Assembly (NCBI GenBank): GCA_029378245.1
Contig: JARKIF010000002.1
Coordinates: 1 to 64,000, forward strand
DNA length: 64,000 nucleotides
Reading direction: 5' to 3'
Origin: Roridomyces roridus
Lineage: Eukaryota; Basidiomycota; Agaricomycetes; Agaricales; Mycenaceae
The notes below the pieces were generated by a model. The model was not told where the DNA came from, made no database searches, and worked only from the letters and a program-made list of their open reading frames with translations. The translations under genes and the position numbers were made by a program. Position 1 is the stretch's first letter. Each line of letters begins with the position of its first letter. Shown here piece after piece: positions 1 to 10,811 of the stretch.

Positions 1-587
1 AGGTGGCGTATGCTGATGATGGACGTCTCGGGAGACTCGGAGTGAGCCCTGCATTCCACAGAAATCGAAAGGGGACGCGTCCCAGAACGGGCGAGCCACT
101 CCTCTGTTGCAGCCAGGTGTTGCGCCCACTTTGCTTGTGCAGGACGAAAAACGGTTTCGTGCGGTGCCACGATATGGATGCGTGACAAAAGCAGGGGCAT
201 GGAAAGAGCTGTGGCCCTCCACAAACCGCAGATGCGACCAAGAAGAAGAGGGGCCTCCGTGGCACCCATGACGCAGTTCCGGTCGGGGAGACAGGACATG
301 AATATATGCTGGACAATGTCAAGGGGAAGACGTCGGACGGGGGATATGAGAGCTCTGTAGCTCTCAATATGGGCGACCAGATCCTCTCGCTCTGCTTTAA
401 GTGAATGGAGTCTCTTGTACACGGCGGCGATTTCGTCGTCAAGGGCGTGTACGCGAAGAGAAGGGCCAGCGATGAGCTCTTTGATTTCGACAATCTCCTC
501 GTCGGTGGGACAGTAGTTGGTGCTCAGGTGCGCGGCGAGCGGGGAGGTCGCTGTCTCGGAGAAGATGGTGGAAGCGGCAGAAGACAT
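1..587 (-). CDS. F-box-like domain protein, N-terminal part (runs off the left edge)
   Basis: Reading leftward from the ATG at 585-587 there is an open frame of about 195 codons with no stop before the edge. It has the layout of the local F-box family: a TNYCPTDEEIV motif near residue 24, a short coiled coil (DDEIAAVYKRLHSLKAE, about 48-66), the F-box core RRLPLDIVQHIFMSCLP at about 82-98, then APLLLGRICGLWRATAL. The closest relative in the window is the gene at 7990-9645. F-box proteins normally recruit substrates to SCF ubiquitin ligases through Skp1; that role is inferred from the family. The LRR part lies outside the window, so intactness cannot be judged. No intron is seen, as in the paralogues. 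Confidence 0.85.
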   Translation of the reverse strand, partial: MSSAASTIFSETATSPLAAHLSTNYCPTDEEIVEIKELIAGPSLRVHALDDEIAAVYKRLHSLKAEREDLVAHIESYRALISPVRRLPLDIVQHIFMSCLPDRNCVMGATEAPLLLGRICGLWRATALSMPLLLSRIHIVAPHETVFRPAQAKWAQHLAATEEWLARSGTRPLSISVECRAHSESPETSIISIRH

Positions 588-638
588 GCTGTGCTGATCA
601 CGAGACTTGTCGTCCCAAATCAGCCGCAACGCCAGAGC

Positions 639-648
639 CCATAAATGG
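639..648 (-). promoter_or_regulatory. CArG-like box upstream of the F-box gene
   Basis: CCATAAATGG fits CC(A/T)6GG exactly and lies 52-61 bp upstream of the ATG at 587. The same position upstream of other F-box copies carries related boxes (29199-29208, 47422-47431, 53838-53847). Binding by a MADS/SRF-type factor is inference only. Confidence 0.4.
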
Positions 649-702
649 CAATTATTCGAGTCTTTGTGAATGTAACGTCGGGAACCAAGAGGCACAATGG
701 CT

Positions 703-833
703 TATATACAGCAGAAACTTGGACAAAATAGTAAGTATTCTGTACAATTGGGCTCGAATTCATTCCCAACGTCCAACTCCCCATGGGGTTCGCACCTCCT
801 CCGCCGAGGGCAGACCTGTCCACGGATTTAATT
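703..833 (-). pseudogene. 3'-end remnant of an F-box gene
   Basis: About 130 bp here match 6115-6240, the last codons and 3' flank of the F-box gene at 6168-7814, at roughly 90 percent by eye. The match includes the proline/glycine-rich end and the run before the stop. No F-box or LRR sequence precedes it; it sits just beyond the 3' end of the TPR gene. It is read as a scar of a lost F-box copy. Confidence 0.7.
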
Positions 834-872
834 CCACGAGAGATTGAATTCTGCGCTATGGATGGATTATGT

Positions 873-3800
873 TTACGCAGAGGAACTCGAAACGAAGACT
901 GAGGCAAGAAGGACAACCAGTGCGAGAAGTTCTAGAACAAGCTGTATCTTCCAGCGGTTGGACGGTGTGATATCAAGTTCCACGGAATCAAGTTCCACGG
1001 TAGCGCCCAGAGTATCAGTCGCTGAAGTCTGACTGGTTGTCGTCACAGTGATCTCCAAACATACTCTCGACGCGCCGTCATCGTCCCCAACAGCAGTCAG
1101 CCGCTCCGCCAGTTCTTCCAAAGCCTCGCGTAAGCACCGCACGAGATACCTCTCATGTTGGGCTACCTGACGAAGAATGCAAATAGCTTCTTCGGCCGCA
1201 GCGATCGAGTCCTTAAATTGTCCCTGATCCCACAAGATGCGACTCGAATTCATGAGACTGCTTGCCAGAGCGGGGAGGTGGCGCGGTGCGAGCGAGACCA
1301 GGTCGCGATACATGTCTGAGGCGTGTTCCGCGTGCTCTAAGGCGTCTTCGAGCCCGCTGGTGCCGGCCCCGAGGCGCAGACGCAGGGACAAGGTGTGGAG
1401 TGCGCGGGCGATTAATTCCTGCGAGCGGAATATGGCGGGCCAATCGTCTAGAGGCCACTCCAAAGACAGTGCGAGATCGACAGCTTCCTGGGCGAGGAAG
1501 AGCCCTTCGTCGTCGCGGCCAGCGGATGCTAGGCAGGTGGAGAGGGTTGTGAGTGCGTAGGCGAGCACAGATTTAGCGTCCTCGGACTCCTCCTCCGTTG
1601 TAGCACCTGAGAGCCTGGTGCGTGTCCCAGAGACCAATTTTTCTGCACATTCGATGGCACGGTGGGGCTTTCCCAGCGCTAGATACACAGTTCCAATGTC
1701 AGCCTGGAGGATTTCGTGTGAGATATCGTCCGCTTCGTCCGCTTTTTCGAGGAGGCATAAAGCTTCCTGGTAACGACCAGTCCGCTGGAGAATTTGAGTG
1801 CGGAGGAAGGTGTTTGAGTATCCTGGGTCTCCGGCGTCTCCGTCAATGCTGGTCAGCGACGCTAAGAGATCATCTGCTTCTTGAATCCGGCCCATGTCGA
1901 ATAAAATGAGGGCGTGGTCGAAAAGCCACTCATCCAGCTGGGCATCAACGCCCGGGGTGGACTGGACGAATGTCGTTGCCTCTTGGATGATGGCTAGTGC
2001 TTCTTTCAGACGTCCAGGAAGCCAAAGCGCCCAACAGTACCACCATAAAGACTGGAGGAATAGGTCTCTTTCACGAAAGCTGAAGAGTCCGCGGAAGTGA
2101 GCGACAAGCTCTGTGAGTATCTCCAGAAGAAGAATTTGTTGGGGAGGAGAGACGGAGGAGATGGTATCGGAGACTCTGGCGACTGCAACAGCGAGCCTCC
2201 CGGCGTCGGTGGGTTGCGATATCAGAGATCTAACAATCTGGCATAATACGGAATGCGCCTTTCCAAAATGCTTGGTGAAGAAATAGTGGATCAGCTGGGT
2301 CGAGCCAGACGTTTCGTTGGGTAGAGTTTGTGGGGCGTAAAATGCGCGGAGTGCCTCTTCCATGAGCTTCGCCGCGGGTTCTAACCGAACTTGTAGCGGT
2401 GCCTGGTGGTCCGAATCTGGGCTGCACGCCTGTGCATGAGCATACAGGACAGGCAGGAAACGCAGCGAATATTCCTCTTGATAAATCTGGCTGATTTTCC
2501 CGTACAGATTGACGACGTCGGTGATTATGGAGAGGGAAAGCATCCCCGCTTCTGTCAATTTGCATAGTTGAGTGAATATCCTCTCAATATTCTTCCGGGA
2601 GGGTGGGCGTATCGATCCCGAAAACTTGACGACAATCTGTAGAGCTTCCTTTGAGGCCATATGTGCGTCGTGGTGGCGACCGGAGGCAGAGAGCGCCGAA
2701 GCGTAGGCAAAAAACGCATCGCATGACCTTGCCGCTCTCCATTCGTTCTCCGAGGATAGGGGCTGAGAAGAAGGCAAAGCCAGTATTTCCGTCACAATCG
2801 GCCGACACAGTAGAGCTGCCCTGCGCGCAGTCTTGATAGCTTCGTGTATCCTCCACGCTGCAGCCAGATTCTTGGCATGCGTGACCAAAACCGACAGCAA
2901 TATCGGGCGATGGTCCATCCCAGGCGACAGCTCCGCCAAGAGATGGCACAAATCGCGAGACTGTTGGCTAGCTTTTACAGCCAGATCATATCGACATTGA
3001 CGGCGGAATTGTTTAGAGAGCGTGGAGAGGGCAAACGCCAGCCGTGGGATGACGCCGACAAAATGTTCGCCTGCTGCGAGATTGCGGATGAACTTGACGA
3101 CAAGGATGTCTGACGCCATCCCCTCTGCGTGCATGCCGACGCTGGAAAGGTATGAACCGAGCGTAATTAATTCATCGGCCAGCTCCCGCCTCGAAAATGG
3201 AGCCGGGTTGCCTGTCTCAAGCAGCATGCTCAGGACAGAGTGCAGGACGCGAAGCGGTGTTTCTGGCTGTATGAACTGGATTTCCATGGGTTCCGTCTCG
3301 TCCCACAGTCCGTCACTCGAGTTGATGCTGTCGCTGATAGAAGGGAGCAGTGTTTCGAGCGTGTCGACAAGTCGCATAGTCTGTGTGGAAAGGTATTGTG
3401 ATTCCAACGTTTCGTGCTTGGAATCCTAATACCTTGCAAGTCAGTTACATAAATTATCAGCGAAGACACACGACGAACCACGGAGATCACATTCGCTGTG
3501 CGATGCACCACCGTCGTGCCGAATTCCGTGTTGAGAAGCAAGTGCGCCATCAGCTTCTCGAGACGGCGGAGTTTTACATCATTCTCTACGGTGTTCACGA
3601 GAAGGGCTTGCTCGACACGCAAGGCCGTGTATTCACCACGAGCACCAGAGAGGGCCTAAACGTCTCAGTTTCAAGCTCGTGGGCCAGACGGACAGGATTC
3701 ACCGTGAATTGCACGAAGCATTTGTTGACATGGGCTTGAAGATTTTGGATCTCTCGTTCGATCACGTCTCGTTTGAACCAGCACTTCATATGAGACGAGA

Positions 3801-4216
3801 TCCGACGGATGGCCGCCCCTTGAGCTGGAGGGGCGACTGCGCAGACGACCGATAAGACGTGTAACATATCGCTGAAACACAATAGTCGGAAGGCGAACAG
3901 CGAGGAGAGAGAGTCCTACGCTTTCAGGTCTCCAAGCGCCTTCAAGAGGTGTGGCGCCTGGAAGGTCCTCGTCTCAGGCCCATCCAATAGACCGGAAAGG
4001 TTTGCTAGGGTTCGAAGTATATCGTCCGTCAGGACTTGGACCCGTTTCCTGTTCTCCCCGACCTGCAAGTGTATACCGTCAGTCAAAATGCGATCGACGG
4101 GTGCCCGAGATGACCTTTTCGATAGAGTGCTTGATGCTCAGGCCCAGATCGACGAGGTCCTTGATGAATGTGGCGAGTGTGATAAAGGTCGTGGTTATCG
4201 ATATGGGGTCTGCCAT
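873..4216 (-). CDS. TPR-repeat protein with agaric-type N-terminal region and C-terminal membrane segment
   Basis: Five exons give 1046 aa: 4216-4115, 4062-3920, 3871-3703, 3655-3482 and 3425-873. All junctions are GT..AG and in phase, and introns are 47-56 nt. The N-terminus (MADPISITTTFITLATFIKD, then an IEKVGENRKRVQVLTDDILR run) resembles a region I recall from agaric TPR and STAND-type proteins. A coiled-coil-like stretch follows (VENDVKLRRLEKLMAHLL). Exon 5 holds many degenerate TPR helices (for example LRTQILQRTGRYQEALCLLE and ARSVLAYALTTLSTCLASAG-type pairs). The last 25 residues form a hydrophobic helix (VLELLALVVLLASVFV), suggesting a tail anchor. No NACHT or NB-ARC P-loop is seen. 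The function is unknown; a scaffold role is inferred from TPRs. Exon 5 begins inside the codon run DSKHETLESQY. Confidence 0.82.
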
Positions 4217-6167
4217 CGGTCGGGACGCGAATAGTGGAGGTGGTAGGAACGTCGGGGGAAGGGAGACGGGGAGGCTGTTCCTGTGAACTGAGTATTAACT
4301 TCCATTTGAGATGTCCAGGGCAGACCGAACACAGCATGGGTGGATGGCATGCCGTATGCGTGATTCATGAAATGCGCTGGAACAATTTGTGGAAGTTGCT
4401 GGAATGTGATGGAACATTGATGGTCGCAGAACATCCTCGGGGTGTGTGCGCCGGATGTTAGGCGGGAGTTGGGCGGGAGATGAAGTTTATGCCGACGACG
4501 GCGAGGGTGCGGGGATGTGGAGGTACTTAGGAGGCCATGGTATGTGGGTTTTGACTCTTGAGTTTGTGGTGGTACTTGGTCGGGAGCAAAAAAGATTTAT
4601 TTGCGTTGCATTTAAGGATGTCGGGCCGACACACGCACCTTCCCTTTTTAGAAGCATCGGCAATCACATCACGATGATTGTCATCCATTTGAGGAAGGCC
4701 CTGGGCCCCTGCCGCATGTGCCGTGGCCCGTCCTGGTGACAATGCCCCCAAAGCAACTCCGACTGTCCTCGACTCCAGAGGCAGATGCAAATAGTGGTGA
4801 CGGGCACGGCCTTAATAGCTGATGGTGTTTGATGATGTTTTCAATATGATGGGTCCCAGCCAAAACTGGTGTGTGATTTCGCAACACGTTTTACCAGACG
4901 GCCACCTCTCGGCATCTCATCGGCTGAGTCTGGCAACTCATTCTGGACTGTTATCTAGGGATTCTTGTAACCGATAAGGAAAATATGATCATATGCATGT
5001 GATGATGGGCATAACTCGACATCCAATAAATTATGGGAGAAATCCCTACAAGAATCCCTGCCCATGTGAACATAAACCTGATTGACGATGACTCCGGCAC
5101 ATCAGCCGCCGCCAATTCCTTCTAAAACGTGCAATATTGTTGGCGCGTGACATAAGTAGTGTGACATCTTGCTTCGCGCCTTCTGGTTGGACACAGACGT
5201 GAAAAATCAGACAATGATGTGTATAGAGAAGTCATATGAATAGTTTTGTATGTACACTGGAGCCGTGCTAAGTCTGAGGAAGAGTTCAGTGAAAAAGGCT
5301 GTGGCCAAGCAATTTGAATGATGTGGCTGTGACACTTCTGATCACGCCATCATATTACCCGCCAGTGCCCGTCACCACAAATAGGGATTCACAGATTCAC
5401 AGAGCATATATAGATTCTCCAGAAAGTAATGTATATAAGTACTGTACTATTTCGACCAATCATTCACTGGGTGTCACACGTCACTGCCCAAGTTTGGCCC
5501 AAGTTCACCTTGAGGCTTGAGTTCACCAGATAAGAGATTCACTGAGCGGCCATCACATCAAATTTCCTTATATGGACTGATGCAGTGAACGGGATGCGAC
5601 GGAGTGGGGGCATAGGAGCGAGTGGAGGTCGAGACAGAGAGGGAAAGCGAAAGCTGTAGAGGACACAAGGCGGTCCTGAGCCCCACCGACTGGTTTGACG
5701 CCGAAAGCTGTTAACACTATTTTTTGTGAGATCACATGGCGCTCATTGAGCTGATGCTCGGCGAGAGTTGAATCAGATATCTCTAGGCATGAAGGAAAGA
5801 GCCTGGGAGTCGAAGTTTGCAACTTGAAAATTCGTAGATGATGATGGTAAGAGCCAAGAGAGTTTCTTTGGCTTCTACAAACAAATCAGATTTACTTCTT
5901 TCTCAAGACCACGATCATGCGTACCCCATGCTTGATGACCAACACGGCCCAATGTCAATTCTCAATGACGCGGAACGGAGTTGGAAACTTCCGGCATCTT
6001 CATTTTAATTCTAATCCTTGCAACATCCTGATTTCTAGATACGCTGGCAGGCTACCGTTGGCGCTAGGACTCGGAGACTGTGAGAACTTGTCGTATCCAG
6101 GATCTAGGTTAATATACAGCAGAAGCTTGGACAAGATAGTAAGTATTCTATAAAATTGGGCTCGAAT
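4217..6167. other. Intergenic, no gene recognised
   Basis: No open frame here has family-like sequence, and the short ORFs are interrupted and lack splice-supported continuations. The right end (about 6110-6167) is the 3' flank shared with 703-790. I see no repeat or RNA gene. Confidence 0.5.
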
Positions 6168-7814
6168 TCATTCCCAACTTCCAACTCCCCATGGGGTTCG
6201 CACCTCCTCCGCCGAGGGCAGACCCGTCCACGCATTTGATTTTACAACCGCCGGCGCAGTGAGTCTCTTCTCGGGCACAAGCAAAAACTCAAATTCGACG
6301 CCACAAGATCGAAACACCTCACATTGCTCCGGCGACAACGGTTCTCCCCATGCCTCCGGCCCGTCAATGACAAAACGAGAGAACCCAGACGAGAGCTCGA
6401 CACGGTGCATCAAGAAGGCTTGAATCGTGCTGCCGGTCACAGGACCAGCGCCTCGGATTTCGAGTCTCTGCAGACTGGGACAGATGCTCGTCTCGCCTCG
6501 ACTGGGTATAAGTAGACGAAGGAGGCGCGCAGGCGAGCAAGATTCGCTATTGGAAAATGGATGAGACCCCGTTCCCCAAGCATGCGCGGGGTTCCTTGCG
6601 TTCGCCACTGAGAGCTCGATGAGGTTACAGAAATGCCCGAGCGTTTGCTGCACTCCGGCTTCCGTAAACGAGGGGAGATTAATATGAAGAGTTTTGAGTA
6701 GTGGCGACATGCGGGACAGTGAGACGGAATGGCTGGTAAGAGCACCACTGGCCAGTGATTTTGTGGGAATCGCCAAGTGCTGTAGCGCTGGCAAATCGAG
6801 ATTATCCAAAAGGCGCCCCAGCGACTTCAAAGAGAGGTCACCAGCCCTCAATATCGAGAACGATTGGAGCAAGGGGTGAGTGATTGATGTCGACGATGTC
6901 TCGTGTGCCTGCCATGTTTGAGGTGGCAAGAAGGCGAAGACAATGAGGCGCGGACATTGGCGAAGCACGCTGAAGACATCGCTGGCCGACAATCCATATC
7001 TTGGGCCGGTAGATCCGAGAGAAAGATGTGTAAACCATGCACAAAAGACGGGCTGCAGCAAAAATGTGTCGAGCTGTGACCCAGCAGTGCGCCAGTCAGC
7101 AAGGTAGTGCCTGGATGTTCTGTAGATGCTGAGCTGGCGAGGAGCTGGAGGCTTTGCGACTCCAGCCCCACTCGAATCCGCCTGTATCATAGCCGCGAAC
7201 CTCTGCGCAACCTCTTGAGGCACATCCCAGACCTCGATCTTCCTCCATCGAGAGGCAGACTCGGCCAAACAGTCCAAGAGCGCACCGGGGAATCCCTCGT
7301 GAGCAAGCACATACCCTACACTCCCAATTTCGTTCAGAAACGAAAGCGAAAGAGTAATTGGGCGTGCTCCGGAGCGCTGAAGCCAGAGAGAGACGGCCGG
7401 GATCCTCTGCTCTGGCTTCTCGAGGACAAATCCGACAGGAATGTGGAGGGAGGACCACAGTCGGGGTGTCGTGAGAGCGATGTACCGCCATGCGCTGCAA
7501 ATGCGGGCTAAAAGTAGCGGGGCTTCTTGCGCGCTCATGACGGCGTTCCGATGGGTCGGAAGACAAGCCAGGAAGATCTCGCGAATTACATCGGGTGGAA
7601 GTCGACGGGGGTATGAGACGAGAGCCGTGCGAGAGTCGACGTATGCTTGGAGCTCGTCGCGCTCCGCAGTAAGCTCGCGGATTCGTTTGTTCAGAGATTC
7701 CAGCCTCGGAACGCATGGCAAGAGGTCCGCGCGGATGTCATCGCATTGTGCTTTGGTTGGGACGAAGTTGGTGCCGAGGATGGAGGCGACAGAGGAGTCC
7801 AAGGAGTCGATCAT
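6168..7814 (-). CDS. F-box-like/LRR protein, intact
   Basis: A single exon of 548 aa starts at the ATG at 7812-7814. Residues about 15-35 carry the family signature TNFVPTKAQCDDIRADL and 36-62 are a coiled coil (RIRELTAERDELQAYV). The F-box core is RRLPPDVIREIFLACLP (about 70-86), followed by APLLLARICSAWRYIAL. The rest is leucine-rich-repeat-like sequence (LRQCPRLIVFAFLP, LPALQHLAIPTKSL, LKTLHINLPSF). The C-terminus has the family end NAWTGLPS followed by a TPWGVGSW tail. Length matches the paralogues at 7990 (551 aa) and 54398 (550 aa). It is probably an SCF adaptor, inferred from the family. The minus-strand F-box gene at 7990-9645 lies immediately upstream, in tandem. Confidence 0.88.
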   Translation of the reverse strand: MIDSLDSSVASILGTNFVPTKAQCDDIRADLLPCVPRLESLNKRIRELTAERDELQAYVDSRTALVSYPRRLPPDVIREIFLACLPTHRNAVMSAQEAPLLLARICSAWRYIALTTPRLWSSLHIPVGFVLEKPEQRIPAVSLWLQRSGARPITLSLSFLNEIGSVGYVLAHEGFPGALLDCLAESASRWRKIEVWDVPQEVAQRFAAMIQADSSGAGVAKPPAPRQLSIYRTSRHYLADWRTAGSQLDTFLLQPVFCAWFTHLSLGSTGPRYGLSASDVFSVLRQCPRLIVFAFLPPQTWQAHETSSTSITHPLLQSFSILRAGDLSLKSLGRLLDNLDLPALQHLAIPTKSLASGALTSHSVSLSRMSPLLKTLHINLPSFTEAGVQQTLGHFCNLIELSVANARNPAHAWGTGSHPFSNSESCSPARLLRLLIPSRGETSICPSLQRLEIRGAGPVTGSTIQAFLMHRVELSSGFSRFVIDGPEAWGEPLSPEQCEVFRSCGVEFEFLLVPEKRLTAPAVVKSNAWTGLPSAEEVRTPWGVGSWE

Positions 7815-7989
7815 GGTGGTCGGGAAGAAGAGCTGTGACTCGTGAGCCGTGACATCTGATGCAGATACTCACATTTAAAATTATCCACAAGAAGTTTCTG
7901 GCTCACCTGTGGCGGGAGATTGGCACACACAAAGGCTCACCTCACCAGGACCAACGACACACACAGAATTGCAAGTCAAAAGGATGCAA

Positions 7990-9645
7990 TTAGATACAAT
8001 TTACAACATCAACGCCCGTCTGAGCGAACCTGGCCAAGGGGTCCACCGCCCAGGGACTGCGCTCCAATCCCTGCCACGGCGGGAAACTTTCACGTGGGGG
8101 AACGGGCATCGGATCTGGGTATTTCAGACGCAGCAAAAGACCTGCATTCACGTACGGCTGGAGTTCAGCCCGCAGATCAAGTTGAAGCACCCGCCTGAAA
8201 TTCCCCTCAACGAGCTCCAACCGATCCCCGAAGCCCGACGTCATTTTGGTGTTGATGAAACGCAGAAGTGCCGCGTCGGAAATGCTACAATCCCACGCGA
8301 CGAATTCCTTGAGATTGGGACAACAATAGTCGGAGTCGGCGGTAGGAGTGAGAAAGTCCAGGAATTTATCCTGGAGGCTATCCGAGCATTCGAGGTGGAG
8401 TCGCCTCAGAGTGGGGAGTCCACGAAGCAACGTAACCAACATGTCCTGCGTCAGATAGTAGGAGAAGATGCGCAGGCTCTCCAAACGAGGAGCCGAGACT
8501 AAAAACGGCGAAAGGTGATGTGTATTGGTTGGGGTTCTGCCGTATCCAGCGAGTCTGACTCTTAGCAACCGGGGAAGAGAAAGGCCGGTGAAAAGTTGCC
8601 GCATGGTGAAGGCGAGTTCGCCCGGGTGCGAGTTGTATAGTTCCAAGGTGTGCAGGTAAGGGCACTCGATGGTATCTCGCGTAGGTAAGGCCAAATCGAC
8701 CTCGTCACAAACGTGTATGCTGCAGATTCGAAGGGCGAGGCATCGGGATAAAATGTCTCGGGCCGCTGTGCCCGTTAGAACGGGATAATCCGGGGCATAG
8801 GACATCGAGGGTAAGAGGTGCAGAACCGTCAACTGCGTCCATCGGAGAGGAAGTGCTGCAGCCAGATTAACGGTAGGCCACACGAAGGACGCTCTTGTGA
8901 TGCCCAGACCACGAAAGATGTGCATATCAAACGGGGACACAGACTCGGGCGTGTCATCGTGGTACGCTGGGTGCTGAAATATCGAGATGTCCTGAAGGAG
9001 GGGGACGTCCTTCTCGGTGAGATTGGACAACAACTGCACGGTGGGGAATGGGATGGAGAAGTGGACTGCGCGCCAACGAGAAGCGAGAGGAATCAGAATA
9101 TGAGTGAATAGGTGCAGCATGGTGGCGTCTGAGTCACCCGCGACACTTTCCACAGAAATGGACAGCGCACACGTCCCGGAGCGGGCGAGCCACTGCTCGG
9201 TGCTCGCGAGGCGTTGTGCCCATTTTGTCTGTTCAGTGCGATGATGCGGGTCTTGGGGCTCCACGATGTGGAGCTTTGACCAGATTCGAGGCGTCGAGAG
9301 CGAGATAGCCCTCCAGGAGCTGCAGATACGCCCAAGAAGCATCGGCGCCTCAGTGGCGCTCATGACACAGTTCCGGTCGGGGAGGCAGGTGACGAATATC
9401 TCCTGCACGATGTCGAGGGGAAGCCGTCGAACGGGTGACAGAAGGGCTTTGTGGCTCTCGACGTAGGCAATGACACCGTCCCTTTCTTCCTTCAATGCAT
9501 CGAGTTTCTGGTGCAAGGCGGCGATTTCGTCGTCGAGGGCGTGTACACGAAGAGAAGGGCCAATGATGAGTGATTGAATTGCGACGATCTCCTCATCGGT
9601 GGGGCAGTAGTTGGTGCCGAATCTCGTGGTGAAAGGAGAAGCCAT
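7990..9645 (-). CDS. F-box-like/LRR protein, intact
   Basis: A single exon of 551 aa starts at the ATG at 9643-9645 (MASPFTTRFGTNYCPTDEE). It belongs to the same subfamily as the edge gene at 1-587 and the broken copy at 11990-14643. The coiled coil is at about 35-60, the F-box core RRLPLDIVQEIFVTCLP at about 75-91, then APMLLGRICSSWRAISL. LRR-like segments follow (LPLRWTQLTVLHLLPS, LLRGLPTLRRLHLECS). The C-terminus is rich in proline and charged residues and lacks the NAWTGLP end seen in the other subfamily. The role as a substrate-receptor subunit of an SCF ubiquitin ligase is inferred. It is separated by only 175 bp from the next F-box gene at 7814. Confidence 0.88.
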   Translation of the reverse strand: MASPFTTRFGTNYCPTDEEIVAIQSLIIGPSLRVHALDDEIAALHQKLDALKEERDGVIAYVESHKALLSPVRRLPLDIVQEIFVTCLPDRNCVMSATEAPMLLGRICSSWRAISLSTPRIWSKLHIVEPQDPHHRTEQTKWAQRLASTEQWLARSGTCALSISVESVAGDSDATMLHLFTHILIPLASRWRAVHFSIPFPTVQLLSNLTEKDVPLLQDISIFQHPAYHDDTPESVSPFDMHIFRGLGITRASFVWPTVNLAAALPLRWTQLTVLHLLPSMSYAPDYPVLTGTAARDILSRCLALRICSIHVCDEVDLALPTRDTIECPYLHTLELYNSHPGELAFTMRQLFTGLSLPRLLRVRLAGYGRTPTNTHHLSPFLVSAPRLESLRIFSYYLTQDMLVTLLRGLPTLRRLHLECSDSLQDKFLDFLTPTADSDYCCPNLKEFVAWDCSISDAALLRFINTKMTSGFGDRLELVEGNFRRVLQLDLRAELQPYVNAGLLLRLKYPDPMPVPPRESFPPWQGLERSPWAVDPLARFAQTGVDVVNCI

Positions 9646-9715
9646 GTCTACGGATCAATTGATCACATGACTCCTCTTGACACGAACCATCATGTTCGCA
9701 TGTTCGCCCAGCGGC

Positions 9716-10046
9716 CTAGGGCTGTTCGCCGCGCCCGTCACGGACACGGCCGTCGAAACGACGGTGATACAGCGGGCACGGTCCGTCGCTCGACGGCCGT
9801 CGTCTCGTGACCAGAAATTTCTCTGCAGGGTCCAAGTCTGGGGTGTAAAATGTGCTTTCCAAGTCCATGTTCATGGTACGTACCTCCATCACGGATTCAA
9901 GCGAATATTGAGTGAGTTACCGCCCGTTTTAGGTGCCCGTCGGGAACGGCCGTCAAAAAACTGTTCAAGAGAGCCACGGAACGGGTCGGCATACCCGGCG
10001 CCGGGAACCGTAGAACCGGCGCGATGGGTACGGCGAACAGCCCTAG
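9716..10046. mobile_element. Putative short TIR element (MITE, hAT-like ends)
   Basis: Left end CTAGGGCTGTTCGCCG and right end CGGCGAACAGCCCTAG are inverted repeats about 331 bp apart. The interior is rich in ACGGCCGT-type palindromes, and CGACGGCCGTC is repeated. The flanks CCCAGCGG (left) and CCCAGCCT (right) agree at 6 of 8 bases, compatible with a decayed 8-bp target-site duplication. There is no coding capacity. Confidence 0.55.
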
Positions 10047-10811
10047 CCCAGCCTACTTTCTCAATGAGAGCCGCATGCCTGCGAAAACGACGGGAGGAGA
10101 AACCGCCGTCCATCGTGAACCGATGACTGCGCATGGGAAGGGAAAGCAGAATGCTGCAGTGGATGCAGCCATTTTCAGTCCCTGCGCGCTTCCTCTTTCC
10201 TAGCGCAACGCAGCGTCTCAGTGCGTCATCAGAACCCCCAAAGAAACTTGAAAGAAACCGGAAACAATCGCAATAACCCACCACTCAGCCGGTGACGCGT
10301 CCGCTCGGCGATCTATTTGATTACATGCTTGCATGGTCAATCAAACTAGAGTCTGGCTACGTGAGACTAGCTCGGCGACGGCATTCCCAAATCGCGGCTT
10401 CAATGAACCGGTACCGTTCCCCGAGGGAGAGCAGGGTGAGAATAGCCAAACTGGTTCCACGCAAGCACGTCCGTGTCCCGCATAGTGTTAGCATGAACTT
10501 CCAGACGCCATTCACGAGTGGGAACCCGTGTGACGTCCGCGAGCTGGAAATCAATGCTCCCGCCGCGGAGGAGGCTCAGGCACCCCTGGTGGAGCAGCTT
10601 GACTACGACGAGGTCGAGTATATGCCACCCATAAGCCTGTCTGTAAATAGTCATTATTTATTTCGAATTCCTACGGCCAATATTGGGAAACATGATCTCG
10701 GATTGAAGCAACTCCCACTTCGCTTCGTCTCGATGCAGCTCATATTTCGGGAACCACGGCAGTCTTGAATAAATAGCTCCGTTTTTGAGGGAGATTGGTA
10801 ATCGGCACAAC
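10047..10811. other. Intergenic with an unsupported 158-codon ORF
   Basis: A plus-strand ORF at 10292-10768 has no recognisable domain and no supporting splice or promoter signal. The right part is the 3' flank of the gene at 10812-11456. No gene is called. Confidence 0.4.

Noticed and set aside
7096..7716. 206-codon minus-strand ORF inside an F-box gene
   Set aside because: Another frame of the intact F-box gene 6168-7814.
10292..10768. 158-codon plus-strand ORF
   Set aside because: No domain or splice evidence; left as unsupported.
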